DNA from: Desulfurococcales archaeon
GTDB lineage: Archaea > Thermoproteota > Thermoprotei_A > Sulfolobales > NBVN01
Length of the DNA stretch: 55,513 nt
Assembly (NCBI GenBank): GCA_023255965.1
Contig: JAGDWE010000009.1
Coordinates: 1 to 55,513 of the forward strand
Direction of reading: 5' to 3'
Under the pieces are notes generated by a model. It was not told the origin of the DNA. It ran no database searches and saw nothing but the letters and a program-made list of their open reading frames with translations. Below are positions 35,051-42,851 of the stretch, piece by piece. The position numbers and the translations under genes are program-made. Position 1 is the stretch's first letter. Each line of letters opens with the position of its first letter.

Positions 35051-35458
35051 GTGATTGTTAATTATGCGTTTATAAGAGCATTTAATTACTTGAATTTAGG
35101 TGATAAATTGAGTGAATTAAGGCGTGTCATTAAATTGCGTGTTAAGTCATTAAATGATTTAGCGAGGATGGCTGCATCCGTCGTGGCGCTAGGCCAGCCA
35201 ACTTACATTATCAAGTACAGGAACTCGGGTAGGGTGGTTTATGGATTGCTTGCAATATTTAGGGATTATTTTAACTTATATGGGCTACCCCTCCTATACT
35301 ACTATACCGATGATGAAGGTAGGTATCCTGAAGGTAACTACATATTAATTAAGGGCGATGAAGGCGGTGAGAGAGTAGAGATAAGTAAAAGCATGAAGGC
35401 AGGATATATATCAATACCTATAGTTGAATTAGTTGAAGTACCTGAGTTCCTTGTATAA
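35051..35458 (+). CDS. Unknown small conserved-looking protein
   Basis: A 135-residue protein that I do not recognise. It has an N-terminal helical half (residues 1-50) and a beta-rich second half with several aromatic residues (GLPLLYYYTDDEGRYPEG). There is no signal peptide, membrane segment or metal motif. The start is uncertain: GTG 35051 is the longest, but the TATA position suggests that TTG 35090 may be used. It is divergent from the por operon. Confidence 0.55.
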   Translation: MIVNYAFIRAFNYLNLGDKLSELRRVIKLRVKSLNDLARMAASVVALGQPTYIIKYRNSGRVVYGLLAIFRDYFNLYGLPLLYYYTDDEGRYPEGNYILIKGDEGGERVEISKSMKAGYISIPIVELVEVPEFLV

Positions 35459-35520
35459 GTTTATAGGTTGCTAGGAAACGTCTTTAAGCTTGCTAGGAGC
35501 TGATACCAGCTTAGGAGTGA

Positions 35521-35532
35521 AAATTTAAATTC
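35521..35532 (+). promoter_or_regulatory. TATA box of the candidate C/D sRNA
   Basis: The motif aaatttaaattc is centred near 35526. A start about 26 nt downstream would be 35552, four bases before the C box. Confidence 0.5.
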
Positions 35533-35549
35533 TAAGTATCTTAATAGTT

Positions 35550-35612
35550 GATTAGATGATGATGCCGACGTAGTCCAATAGGATGAGGATGGGACGATGC
35601 TCTGATGGAGCT
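35550..35612 (+). ncRNA. Candidate C/D box sRNA
   Basis: A perfect C box ATGATGA at 35556-35562 is followed by a 12-nt guide TGCCGACGTAGT, a weak D' box (35575-35578), a C' box ATGAGGA (35583-35589, one mismatch), a 12-nt guide TGGGACGATGCT and a D box CTGA (35602-35605). Box order and the exact 12-nt C'-to-D spacing match archaeal 2'-O-methylation guides. A TATA box lies at the right distance. The region has no reading frame. The target is not identified. Confidence 0.55.
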
Positions 35613-35771
35613 GCCATCATTAATGTCTAATGACGTCGGATCCTGGTATTAAATTGGATTTACTGGTTGTGCCCATCGTTATGATCATATAACACTGAGG
35701 TTGGGATTATGCGTAGCGTTATTGATGCAAACAGTGAAATAACACGATATCTTTAATGGCTTTCCATATTG

Positions 35772-35863
<92 letters not shown>

Positions 35864-35985
35864 TACACTAAATTAGTAGAGATAAGTTGGATTTAAATTT
35901 ATTTTGCTTGAGCAATTCCAGATATCCATAGCCCGAGCTCTCAAGAAGCTGGAGACGTTGCATCCAAAACATGACAGGAGCTAGG

Positions 35986-36384
35986 CTATGTCATTTTATC
36001 GATGAGGACGTTGATCACGCTTTTAACCGCTTCTATGTCATTTAGTACTTCATTTAATTGTATGGAGGTTATTTTACCGTTACGTACATATTTACATACG
36101 ATGTTCAGTATTTCTAGCTCATTATTAAGTCCTATTATAGCGCTATACTCAAGCAATGTGAACAATTGATCATCATCTACATTCATCAAGTTCTTATCTA
36201 TATTCACTACTACGTTAACATACTTCCTCCTGCTCTCCCTTAAGTCCTCTATCAAGTCCCTTACGAGGTCTTCATTACATGAGCACTTACTGAACCTAAT
36301 TAGCTCTCTCCTAAGCTTTTGGAGTATCCTCTCACGTCTTAACGTGAACTCCTGAACCTCGTTTAGAACGTTAAGGTAATCCAT
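35986..36384 (-). CDS. Unknown helical protein
   Basis: A protein of about 132 residues, almost entirely helical, rich in charged residues and Leu. It has one CSC pair near residue 35 but no metal motif. The ATG at 36384 is preferred because GGGGTG lies 6 nt before it; GTG 36393 is the longer choice. It follows the 115-residue gene directly, its upstream region overlapping the stop of that gene, so the two are one operon and may form a complex. I do not recognise the family. Confidence 0.55.
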   Translation of the reverse strand: MDYLNVLNEVQEFTLRRERILQKLRRELIRFSKCSCNEDLVRDLIEDLRESRRKYVNVVVNIDKNLMNVDDDQLFTLLEYSAIIGLNNELEILNIVCKYVRNGKITSIQLNEVLNDIEAVKSVINVLIDKMT

Positions 36385-36385
36385 C

Positions 36386-36733
36386 TTACGCACCCCTAAC
36401 CGTGACCACGCTATTGTCCGCTATACCCCTTAGCTTCATGATGTCAGGGTGTCCCCACACCTCGTTATACGGTACATCATCCCTAATCACAGCCTTAAAT
36501 TTCATCGACTTCCTGCCCGGTACAGCAACGTATAGGAAGTCCTTAATCCCTAATTCATCAGCTAATTTCTTAGATATGTGTATTTCATCCTCCTTAACTC
36601 CTTCATTATACCTTAACTTAATTCTTTTCTCTTTAACCTTAGACTCCTTAGCCCTAAGGGACTGAGGCGACGGTACAACCGATACCAAGGACTTAATCCT
36701 CTCTAAGGTTTTACTCTCGTTAGAGTCCGACAC
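36386..36733 (-). CDS. Unknown small beta-barrel-like protein
   Basis: A 115-residue protein. Residues 1-45 are charged and probably disordered or helical. Residues 45-115 look like a compact beta domain: IHISKKLADELGIKDFLYVAV, then KFKAVIRDD and a final NSVVTVRGA. This recalls small double-psi or swapped-hairpin barrels with an AbrB-like pattern, but no family can be fixed. The start is GTG 36733. It is coupled to the helical 132-residue gene downstream. Confidence 0.55.
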   Translation of the reverse strand: MSDSNESKTLERIKSLVSVVPSPQSLRAKESKVKEKRIKLRYNEGVKEDEIHISKKLADELGIKDFLYVAVPGRKSMKFKAVIRDDVPYNEVWGHPDIMKLRGIADNSVVTVRGA

Positions 36734-36921
36734 ATGATCGCCCCATTTTACCTTGTAGGTCCTAGTCTTCCATATACTGATGATTCCATTATCAATTACA
36801 CCCCATCACTAGGGGATTTGAAGTTACAGATCCAATCTTCATAGCCTGGGAGGGTTGGTATTTAACCCTACCGTACATATTATGCATCACCTGAGAGCGG
36901 GCACCGAGGCTCATGAACGCT

Positions 36922-36985
36922 AAATCCATCACCAAATAAATTAGAGGGCGCTTACTTATAAGTATTCATCGCACACCTCATGAAG
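36922..36985 (+). repeat. IS605-like left-end element (copy E4)
   Basis: The bases tccatcaccaaataaattag, then agggcgcttacttataag, and a final cacacctcatgaag match 25040-25095 and 52825-52880. The ATG at the end may be the old tnpB start. Confidence 0.45.
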
Positions 36986-36989
36986 CTGT

Positions 36990-37165
36990 TTTGGACTTCT
37001 ATGGGTCTGTGATGGCTGCCGTAATTCCCCAGGCTATGGGGCGAAGGCCGTAAATGCCCTCAACGCAGGTGGGGTTGAGTATGCAGTGGATGTAGCGCTC
37101 TGGGCCGCCTAAGCTCCCTAAGCCAGATGAAAACCCGAGTGGAATGTGGGGAAGGAAGGTGATGG
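36990..37165 (+). pseudogene. Degraded tnpB C-terminal tail
   Basis: Two short in-frame pieces, one with NALNAGGVEYAVDVALWAA and one with PKPDENPSGMWG, resemble the variable tail of IS605 OrfB proteins. No RuvC or zinc-finger residues remain. Confidence 0.3.
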
Positions 37166-37256
37166 GATGACATATCACTATAAAACTCCATTAAACCTAA
37201 ACCCCTTAAAAAGACCTGAATCCCATAATGTGAAATACTCAAACGATTATGGCCTA

Positions 37257-38978
37257 CTATTCTATGTTGAGTTTGTAGTTAAGGAAGTCAGTTACTGCCT
37301 TAACTACATAGTTAGCACGAACTCTAATCTGCTTCCTACTATCCCTATCACGTAACGTTACGGTGGAGTCATCTAAGGTTTGATAATCGACGGTTATGGC
37401 TAGTGGAACCCCTATTTCATCAGCTCTGGCATACCTCCTGCCGATAGACCCCGAGTCGTCATATATTACATAGAAGCCATTATTAATCAGCTCATTGTAT
37501 ATCTCCTTAGCCTTAACTTCCAATGCATCATCATTTACCAACGGAAATACAGCTACCTGAATTGGTGCTAGATCCCTAGGTATTCTTAGTACTACCCTAT
37601 CGCCCTCCTCATGATAGGAATGATCAAGAATTACCAGCACTAACCTCTCAGCACCGAATGATGGTTCAACCACATGCGGTATTATACGTTTCCCGCTAAC
37701 CTTCTCAACAACTTCCCTAATACTTATTGATGACTTAGGTATTAGATATTGGCCTATTTCTATATAATCACCTCCAACCCCCAACAACTTCTCTAAATCT
37801 TCAATATTAGTAGATAATATTGAATTTATGACCTCATCGGCTTTATCCTTAAATAATCTACCTAGCAACGCCCTATTAACTAATACTTTTTTAGACTTAA
37901 TCACTATTGGCTCCTTAAATTTCTTGAACACCGTGAACTCTTGACCGCTGAACTTCATATGCATCGATAAGTCGTAGTCTCCTCTATAGGCATGCCCGGA
38001 GACCTCGATCCAACCCCACCTACTAATCCTAACTAATTGATCGAACGTCTGGAGCGAGTAGTGGGCTCTCTCATGCGATAACTTCTCCTCGAAGTACATG
38101 TCGCTACTTGGAATACCTAAGTCGAGTATGAAGTCCCTAGCAACGCACATCCAATAAGCTAACCAAGGCGTCTTAATTACCCCCTCGGATATCGCCTCAT
38201 TAACGTCGTACTCGGATGGCTCTTCAATGCCCTCAGCCCTATCGCTTGCTGGTAATATCCTTAACTTACCTTTACATTCATTGATTAAGTTGCACTCCGG
38301 TTCTTCAGGATCGAAGAAGAACTCTACCTCCATGATGGTGAACTCCCTAAGCCTCACCATGCCCTGCCTAGGCGATATCTCGTTACGTGCAACCCTACCT
38401 ATCTGAGCTATGCCTATAGGTAATCTCTCTCTAAATGCTTCATATATACGCTTAAACGATACAAAGATCCCTTGAGCTGTCTCAGGACGTAGATAGCCCA
38501 CGTCCTGGGCGTAGGGACCTATCGTAGTAGTAAACAATAAATTGAACAACCTTACCTCCCCCAACTCCCCACCGCACATCGGACATCTAACACCGTATTC
38601 CCTTAATATTCTATTGAGCGCATCAACGCTTAACCCTTCGACCTTAACTTTAGAGCTTTCCTCAATTAGCTGATCCGCCCTATACTTCCTGCCGCATTTA
38701 AGGCATTCAACTATAGGATCAGTGAAGTGCTTTACATGACCGCTAGCTTCAAGAACTTTATATGGCGTTATCACCGGCGTTTCAACCTCAACAACCAAGT
38801 CTTGGTGCTTCTTTACGAACCAATTACGCCACTTCTCAATAATTCTTTGTTTGAGTAAGGTCCCTAAAGGGCCTAGGTCGTAGAAGCCTGCAACCCCCCC
38901 ATAAACCTCGTATGATGGCCAGTAGAATCCTCTCCTCTTAGCTAGCTCGACTATCTTTTCATATTTATCGTAGTTCAT
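37257..38978 (-). CDS. glyS: Glycyl-tRNA synthetase (archaeal/eukaryotic alpha2 type)
   Basis: About 573 residues, charging tRNA-Gly. FYDLGPLG near residue 30 and GHVKHFTDPIVECLKCG near residue 78 belong to motif 1 and the zinc insert (CLKCG..CPMCGG). RPETAQGIFVSFK near residue 180 and RNEISPRQGMVRLREFTIMEVEFF near residue 213 are motif 2 and its partner. PSFGAERLVLVILD near residue 455 is motif 3, and an anticodon-binding domain ends the protein. ATG 38978 is chosen because GGTGGT lies 9 nt upstream. The frame is open to 39023. Confidence 0.95.
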   Translation of the reverse strand: MNYDKYEKIVELAKRRGFYWPSYEVYGGVAGFYDLGPLGTLLKQRIIEKWRNWFVKKHQDLVVEVETPVITPYKVLEASGHVKHFTDPIVECLKCGRKYRADQLIEESSKVKVEGLSVDALNRILREYGVRCPMCGGELGEVRLFNLLFTTTIGPYAQDVGYLRPETAQGIFVSFKRIYEAFRERLPIGIAQIGRVARNEISPRQGMVRLREFTIMEVEFFFDPEEPECNLINECKGKLRILPASDRAEGIEEPSEYDVNEAISEGVIKTPWLAYWMCVARDFILDLGIPSSDMYFEEKLSHERAHYSLQTFDQLVRISRWGWIEVSGHAYRGDYDLSMHMKFSGQEFTVFKKFKEPIVIKSKKVLVNRALLGRLFKDKADEVINSILSTNIEDLEKLLGVGGDYIEIGQYLIPKSSISIREVVEKVSGKRIIPHVVEPSFGAERLVLVILDHSYHEEGDRVVLRIPRDLAPIQVAVFPLVNDDALEVKAKEIYNELINNGFYVIYDDSGSIGRRYARADEIGVPLAITVDYQTLDDSTVTLRDRDSRKQIRVRANYVVKAVTDFLNYKLNIE

Positions 38979-38994
38979 TAATTCAAACCACCTA

Positions 38995-39022
38995 TGTATT
39001 TTTAAGAGAGTTAAAAATTTCA
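38995..39022. promoter_or_regulatory. AT-rich divergent promoter of glyS and agmatinase
   Basis: The motifs tttttaagag and ttaaaaatttc sit between ATG 38978 (minus) and ATG 39036 (plus). They can serve as TATA sites for both directions. Confidence 0.4.
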
Positions 39023-39035
39023 AATTAGGATCTAC

Positions 39036-39944
39036 ATGAAGGAGCTATATGTAGTTAGAACTCCATACATTTTCAATGGAGTAGTATCCCGTCATGAGAG
39101 GAATTTATTCGCAGTAGTAGGGGTACCCCTAGACTCGACATCTAGTTTTAGAGGTGGGTGCAGATTCGCTCCATACTACATTAGATTAGCGTCCCAGACG
39201 CTAGAACTACTTTCATTAAGGACTTTAGTTAACGTTGAGGAGGTCCCAATAGAGGATATCGGTGATGTAGCAATACCTCATGGCGATGTGGTTAAATCAT
39301 TAAGTATTATTGAGAACGTTATTTCGGAGATAGTTGGTGGAGGGTTAAGGCCTGTAGTCATTGGAGGGGAGCATACGTTATCCTTAGGAGTTGTAAAGGG
39401 GGTTATTAAGGCTTTAGGGAGCGATATTTGCTTCTTATGCTTTGATGCTCATAGCGACTTCAGGTATGAGTATTTAGGTGTGAGGTACAGCCATGCATGC
39501 GTTACTAGGAGGATTTACGAGGTATTAGGTAGCCAAAGGATTTACTTAGTCGGCGTTAGGGCTATATCTAATGATGAGTATAAGGATATGAAGAACTCTA
39601 ATATAAGGTATATTACATCTCATCAGATTAGATCCCTAGGTTTTAGGGAGGTCGGCAGAAGCATTACTAGATCCTTAGATCCATGCCGTAGGGTCTATAT
39701 AAGCATCGATCTGGACGTGGTAGACCCGGCATATGCTCCAGGAGTAACTACGCCAGAGCCTGAAGGAATCTCACCTACCGAGCTATTGGATGTTCTTCAG
39801 GCCTTAATTGATGAAAGGGTGGCGGGCTTCGATTTAGTTGAGGTAACCCCAAGCTATGATATCTCCATGATCACTTCAATACTTGCAGCCAAGGTTATAA
39901 ATGAAGTAATAGGAATGATTTATCGTAGCATTAAACCCACTTAA
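39036..39944 (+). CDS. speB: Agmatinase/ureohydrolase
   Basis: A 302-residue manganese enzyme of the arginase family. Metal-ligand motifs are GGEHTLS near residue 109, FDAHSDFR near residue 135, and SIDLDVVDPAYAPG near residue 225. TPEPEG follows as usual. In a crenarchaeon with a SpeD-family decarboxylase (also in this window), agmatinase is likely: it splits agmatine into putrescine and urea. Arginase or formimidoylglutamase are less likely but not excluded. The start is ATG 39036, near a divergent promoter shared with glyS. Confidence 0.88.
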   Translation: MKELYVVRTPYIFNGVVSRHERNLFAVVGVPLDSTSSFRGGCRFAPYYIRLASQTLELLSLRTLVNVEEVPIEDIGDVAIPHGDVVKSLSIIENVISEIVGGGLRPVVIGGEHTLSLGVVKGVIKALGSDICFLCFDAHSDFRYEYLGVRYSHACVTRRIYEVLGSQRIYLVGVRAISNDEYKDMKNSNIRYITSHQIRSLGFREVGRSITRSLDPCRRVYISIDLDVVDPAYAPGVTTPEPEGISPTELLDVLQALIDERVAGFDLVEVTPSYDISMITSILAAKVINEVIGMIYRSIKPT

Positions 39945-39954
39945 CAGTAAATAA

Positions 39955-40110
39955 TTAAACAGCCTTAACTACCTTCCACGAACTACCCCTAATTTTAACT
40001 ATTACCTTAGATGAGCAGTATGGACAACTTATTCTCTCAATTAACTCTATTTCCTTATTTGAGAAAGTCTTACCACACATCCAGCACTTATAAGTTATCT
40101 CCTCACTCAA
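39955..40110 (-). CDS. rpoP: RNA polymerase subunit P (Rpo12)
   Basis: A 51-residue zinc-ribbon protein read from the minus strand. KCWMCGKTFSN and ISCPYCSSKVIVKIR give two C-x2-C pairs (Cys 9, 12, 29, 32), followed by the basic tail that docks in the polymerase core. This matches the archaeal counterpart of eukaryotic Rpb12. The only start in range is TTG 40110, as a stop lies a few codons upstream. It meets the agmatinase gene tail-to-tail, 10 nt apart. Confidence 0.9.
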   Translation of the reverse strand: MSEEITYKCWMCGKTFSNKEIELIERISCPYCSSKVIVKIRGSSWKVVKAV

Positions 40111-40170
40111 GTGATTCGCCCCTTATTAAAGTCACACTAATTTCAGTATTAAATTTTCTAATCTTGAATG

Positions 40171-40200
40171 CCGACCCCCTCGTCCTGAAGGGCAAGCCTC
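40171..40200 (-). repeat. Solo IS200/IS605-type right-end hairpin
   Basis: The minus strand reads GAGGCTTGCCCTTCAGGACG, then agggggtcgg. This is the recurring end with two or three changes. Confidence 0.5.
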
Positions 40201-40409
40201 CTTTATATATCTAGTTCTAAAATGCTTCATCTGGAGAGCGGTCAACTGGGCTAGAACCCCCTCCATAGTATTTTGGAGTTGCCGACCCTTCATTAAGTCC
40301 TTGGGACGACCCATCATTAAATAGATGTAATCCGCCGAGTGAGATTTACTAAATTCTACATCTACTACGAGGAAGGATGTCGAGTTAACTAGGAAATGCG
40401 TTGGTAAAG

Positions 40410-40700
40410 TTATGGCCTAGGGTAAATAGCGATATTTGTTTAAACTCTTTAGACTATGGTTTAATTGCTGTCTTTAATCTGAATAGTGATGGGTTGAACG
40501 TCGTGACAATCAATAAGAATGGTGAAGCTATTTTCAAGACTTAGTGGTATAATGAGGTTGTTTTCCACGGTTTTCCTAAGGATATGGAAGACCTTATCCT
40601 TAGGAAAAAAGTCTTCCGTCGAATTAGCATGTGGAAGTACATTAAACAGACTAGTAAAGGCATTTGGCTACGAAACCTTATTTTGAAAACGCTAAATCCG
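40410..40700 (+). pseudogene. Broken tnpB (OrfB) N-terminal/central fragment
   Basis: A frame with one TAG reads LIAVFNLNSDGLNVVTINKN.., then WYNEVVFHGFP, KDMEDLILRKKVFRRIS. This is similar in pattern to the RuvC-I strand and the following helices of IS605 OrfB proteins. It has lost its start and ends at tRNA-Asn. The 88-codon frame that runs through the tRNA is not a gene. Confidence 0.4.
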
Positions 40701-40735
40701 ACCTTTACGAAATCAAAACAACTCGCCGAGGCATA

Positions 40736-40812
40736 TGGCGCCGGGGGGAGGACTCGAACCTCCGACCACCGGGTTAACAGCCCGGCGCTCTACCAGGCTG
40801 AGCTACCCCGGC
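40736..40812 (-). tRNA. tRNA-Asn (GUU)
   Basis: The minus strand folds as GCCGGGG acceptor, D stem GCUC/GAGC, anticodon stem CCGGG/CCCGG with loop CUGUUAA (anticodon GUU, Asn), T arm GGAGG-UUCGAGU-CCUCC, discriminator G and an encoded CCA. No intron is present. A TATA box (gtttaaaatcc, minus strand) lies about 36 nt upstream. Confidence 0.97.
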
Positions 40813-40903
40813 TCTTAGTCCACGTTATGTATAATGTTGTAGGATTTTAAACTTTAATAGCGAGCTAGATATTCTTGGAAAAATATTGTTTACATTTAAA
40901 TAC

Positions 40904-41242
40904 CTATTCAACGGTTTCAATAAATATTATATTCTCTGGTGGTATGCCGAATTCATTAATTAAGATGTTCTTAACTTTATTCCTATGGTCACCTTGGAGC
41001 TCTAGATGACCATTTTTAACGGTTCCCCCGGTAGCCAACTTACTCTTTAAATGAGATACAACTTTCTTTAGATCGTACGCGTTTGGATCTAGCCCCTCAA
41101 TAACAGTTACCTCCTTACCGAATTTGCGTTTCTCAAGTTTTATCTTAACTACTTGTTGCTCAACACCCAACTGAGCACATAACTCTGGCGGTAAGCCACC
41201 ACATAGTGCCTCTAAATCACCTTTACTATTCCTCCCCTTCAT
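40904..41242 (-). CDS. Translation initiation factor aIF1 (SUI1 family)
   Basis: A 112-residue protein of the SUI1/eIF1 family, which checks start-codon choice on the small ribosomal subunit. Typical parts are KRKFGKEVTVIEGL near residue 38, DLKKVVSHLKSKLATGGTVKNG near residue 57, and LQGDHRNKVKNIL near residue 82. The zinc-free N-terminus has two cysteines (residues 14, 22) of unclear role. The start is ATG 41242. Confidence 0.93.
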   Translation of the reverse strand: MKGRNSKGDLEALCGGLPPELCAQLGVEQQVVKIKLEKRKFGKEVTVIEGLDPNAYDLKKVVSHLKSKLATGGTVKNGHLELQGDHRNKVKNILINEFGIPPENIIFIETVE

Positions 41243-41371
41243 TCCACACCCTTACATGTGATCGTTAATAGTCAAGACTAATAAATTTTTATATTTTATA
41301 CATTTTTCGTAAGCTGAAACCTGTTTTAAGAGCGGGGATTATTTAAACGCGTTTCCCTGCTCACGGCACTT

Positions 41372-41593
41372 CTAATTTTTAATTACTTTTAACCCCGTGA
41401 GCGGGGTTGGCCCCTGGTGTGGGATCACTAGCTTCACCTGCACTCCACGGGCTCGTAGGGCCCAACGCCGCAGGCCCCCACCTGAGGACAAGCACCTTAA
41501 CCCAATGTTCACTGCTCCCACGAAGTCCCTGTTCAGGATCAATCCGCTACTTAGCCTCGCTAGCCTCAAAGCGATTTTAATTACTTTCACCAT
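41372..41593 (-). pseudogene. C-terminal remnant of tnpB (IS605 OrfB)
   Basis: A 73-codon frame contains LILNRDFVGAVNIGLRCL, which matches the final RuvC motif of TnpB (nRDxnaAxNI), including its catalytic Asp. A basic, Pro/Gly-rich tail follows. The zinc finger and the first two RuvC motifs are missing, so this is a fragment. A small hairpin (ccccgtgagcgggg, 41392-41405) sits at its end. Confidence 0.65.
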
Positions 41594-42007
41594 TCTACCC
41601 GCATAGCGGATCTCGGAGGGGTGTAATTGGATATAGATCTCCTCGTGAACGGCTCTATGCTTGATATGTAGGCTAATAGCCTATTCTTAAGTAATATCAT
41701 GATCAACGCTATAATTGACTAACTTATGGCATTTGATGATAAATTTAAAGATAAAGTCGTGGGTCATTATACGCTTTAAAACCGAGTTTAACGGTAATAC
41801 CTTAAATTATATCATTTAGAATTTTAAGATGTCTGATTTAACGATTTCGTTGCTATAAGTGCTCTATATACGATATTCATCGGTCATTTATAAAGTATTC
41901 CTTTAAAGATTATTAAGGAATTTTTTATTTGTAATAATTATTCCATTTTAAAGGACTTACATAACATTTAAACCCATTACACATTACTAATAGTCATGGT
42001 GATGTAG
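41594..42007. other. AT-rich gene-free region
   Basis: More than 400 bp with no open frame of note. The second half (41700-41990) is very AT-rich, with many short TTTAAA-type motifs. I see no repeats or clear RNA signals. The last part is the cren7 promoter. Confidence 0.4.
41962..41975 (+). promoter_or_regulatory. Promoter of cren7
   Basis: The motif aacatttaaaccc is a good TATA box. It predicts a transcript start near 41996 and a leader of about 12 nt that contains GGTGATG before ATG 42008. Confidence 0.55.
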
Positions 42008-42193
42008 ATGAGTAAGAAGCCAGCGATAAAAGTTAAGGATCCAACTACCGGTAAGGAAGTAGAGTTAACGCCTGAAAAGGTATGGACGCTAGCTCCTAAG
42101 GGAAGGAAGGGAGTTAAGATAGGGTTATTTAAGAGTCCTGAGACCGGTAAGTACTTTAGGGCTAAAGTCCCTGACGACTATCCAGTAAGCTAA
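42008..42193 (+). CDS. cren7: Chromatin protein Cren7
   Basis: A 61-residue DNA-binding protein. KVWTLAPKGRKGVKIGLFKS and ETGKYFRAKVPDDYP match the known crenarchaeal Cren7 almost along its whole length. It forms an SH3-like barrel that bends DNA and is found across Crenarchaeota, so it supports the placement of the organism. It is a single gene with its own promoter and a GGTGATG before the ATG. Confidence 0.97.
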   Translation: MSKKPAIKVKDPTTGKEVELTPEKVWTLAPKGRKGVKIGLFKSPETGKYFRAKVPDDYPVS

Positions 42194-42302
42194 CACGCAG
42201 GTAACGTACAGGGACTATTAAAGTAAAATAATTTTTTACCTTATTAATTCTCGTCATCTTTTTATAGTTGCTTAGTTAAAAATCTTGCTGGGTGCCCTAA
42301 TA

Positions 42303-42851
42303 ATGCACATCATAGTGATTTCCGACACTCACGATAATCTAGCAATGATAGATAGATCTTCATCGTTGATCTTTAAATTAGATCCAGAAATGATTATACA
42401 TTTAGGCGATTACGTATCCCCATTTACGTTGAGGAAGATATTGGATTTAGGTATAAAGTTCTTGGGAGTCTTCGGTAATAATGATGGTGATAAGTTATTA
42501 TTGAAGTTTACCTTGGGAGGTCGAGGCGAGCTTCATGAACCTCCCTACGAATTATCTATTGATGGACTAAAATTCTTATTAATCCATGGATTCGGAAGTC
42601 GTGAGTTAACTAACAAGTTAGTTAACTCCATAGCATCGGGAGGTGAGTACGATTTACTGTTATATGGTCATACTCATATACCTAGACTTGAGAAAGTAGG
42701 GAATACGGTAATATTAAATCCCGGAACTCTATCAGGATACTTAAGTGAGCTCCCGACCTTGGCTTACATCGATACAAGAGAATTAATTCCTAGAATTTTA
42801 AATGCATTAACTGGGGATCAGATTAAATATATCAAAATGCACGATACTTAA
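42303..42851 (+). CDS. YfcE/MJ0936-type metallophosphoesterase
   Basis: A protein of about 182 residues with all the metallophosphatase motifs: ISDTHDN near residue 6, HLGDYV near residue 36, FGNNDGD near residue 60, LIHGFGS near residue 92, and GHTHIP near residue 121. It should hydrolyse phosphodiesters with two metal ions; the natural substrate is unknown. ATG 42303 is chosen since a TATA element (gttaaaaatc) lies about 26 nt before it. TTG 42285 is the longer choice. The end overlaps the VirB4-like gene tail-to-tail by 4 nt. Confidence 0.9.
   Translation: MHIIVISDTHDNLAMIDRSSSLIFKLDPEMIIHLGDYVSPFTLRKILDLGIKFLGVFGNNDGDKLLLKFTLGGRGELHEPPYELSIDGLKFLLIHGFGSRELTNKLVNSIASGGEYDLLLYGHTHIPRLEKVGNTVILNPGTLSGYLSELPTLAYIDTRELIPRILNALTGDQIKYIKMHDT

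Larger units (their letters stand above)
36734..37256. other. Gene-free region with IS605 remnants
   Basis: It holds a left-end-like AT-rich element (36922-36985) followed by a patch (36990-37165) that translates in pieces similar to a tnpB tail, for example NALNAGGVEYAVDVALWAA and PDENPSGMWG. Stops interrupt every frame. The rest, next to the glyS stop, shows nothing. Confidence 0.4.

Noticed and set aside
40584..40850. 88-codon frame on the plus strand
   Set aside because: Its second half is the antisense of tRNA-Asn, and the first half is part of a broken tnpB frame.
41594..42007. AT-rich stretch as a replication origin
   Set aside because: No repeated origin-recognition-box motifs and no adjacent orc1/cdc6 gene are seen; AT richness alone is not enough.
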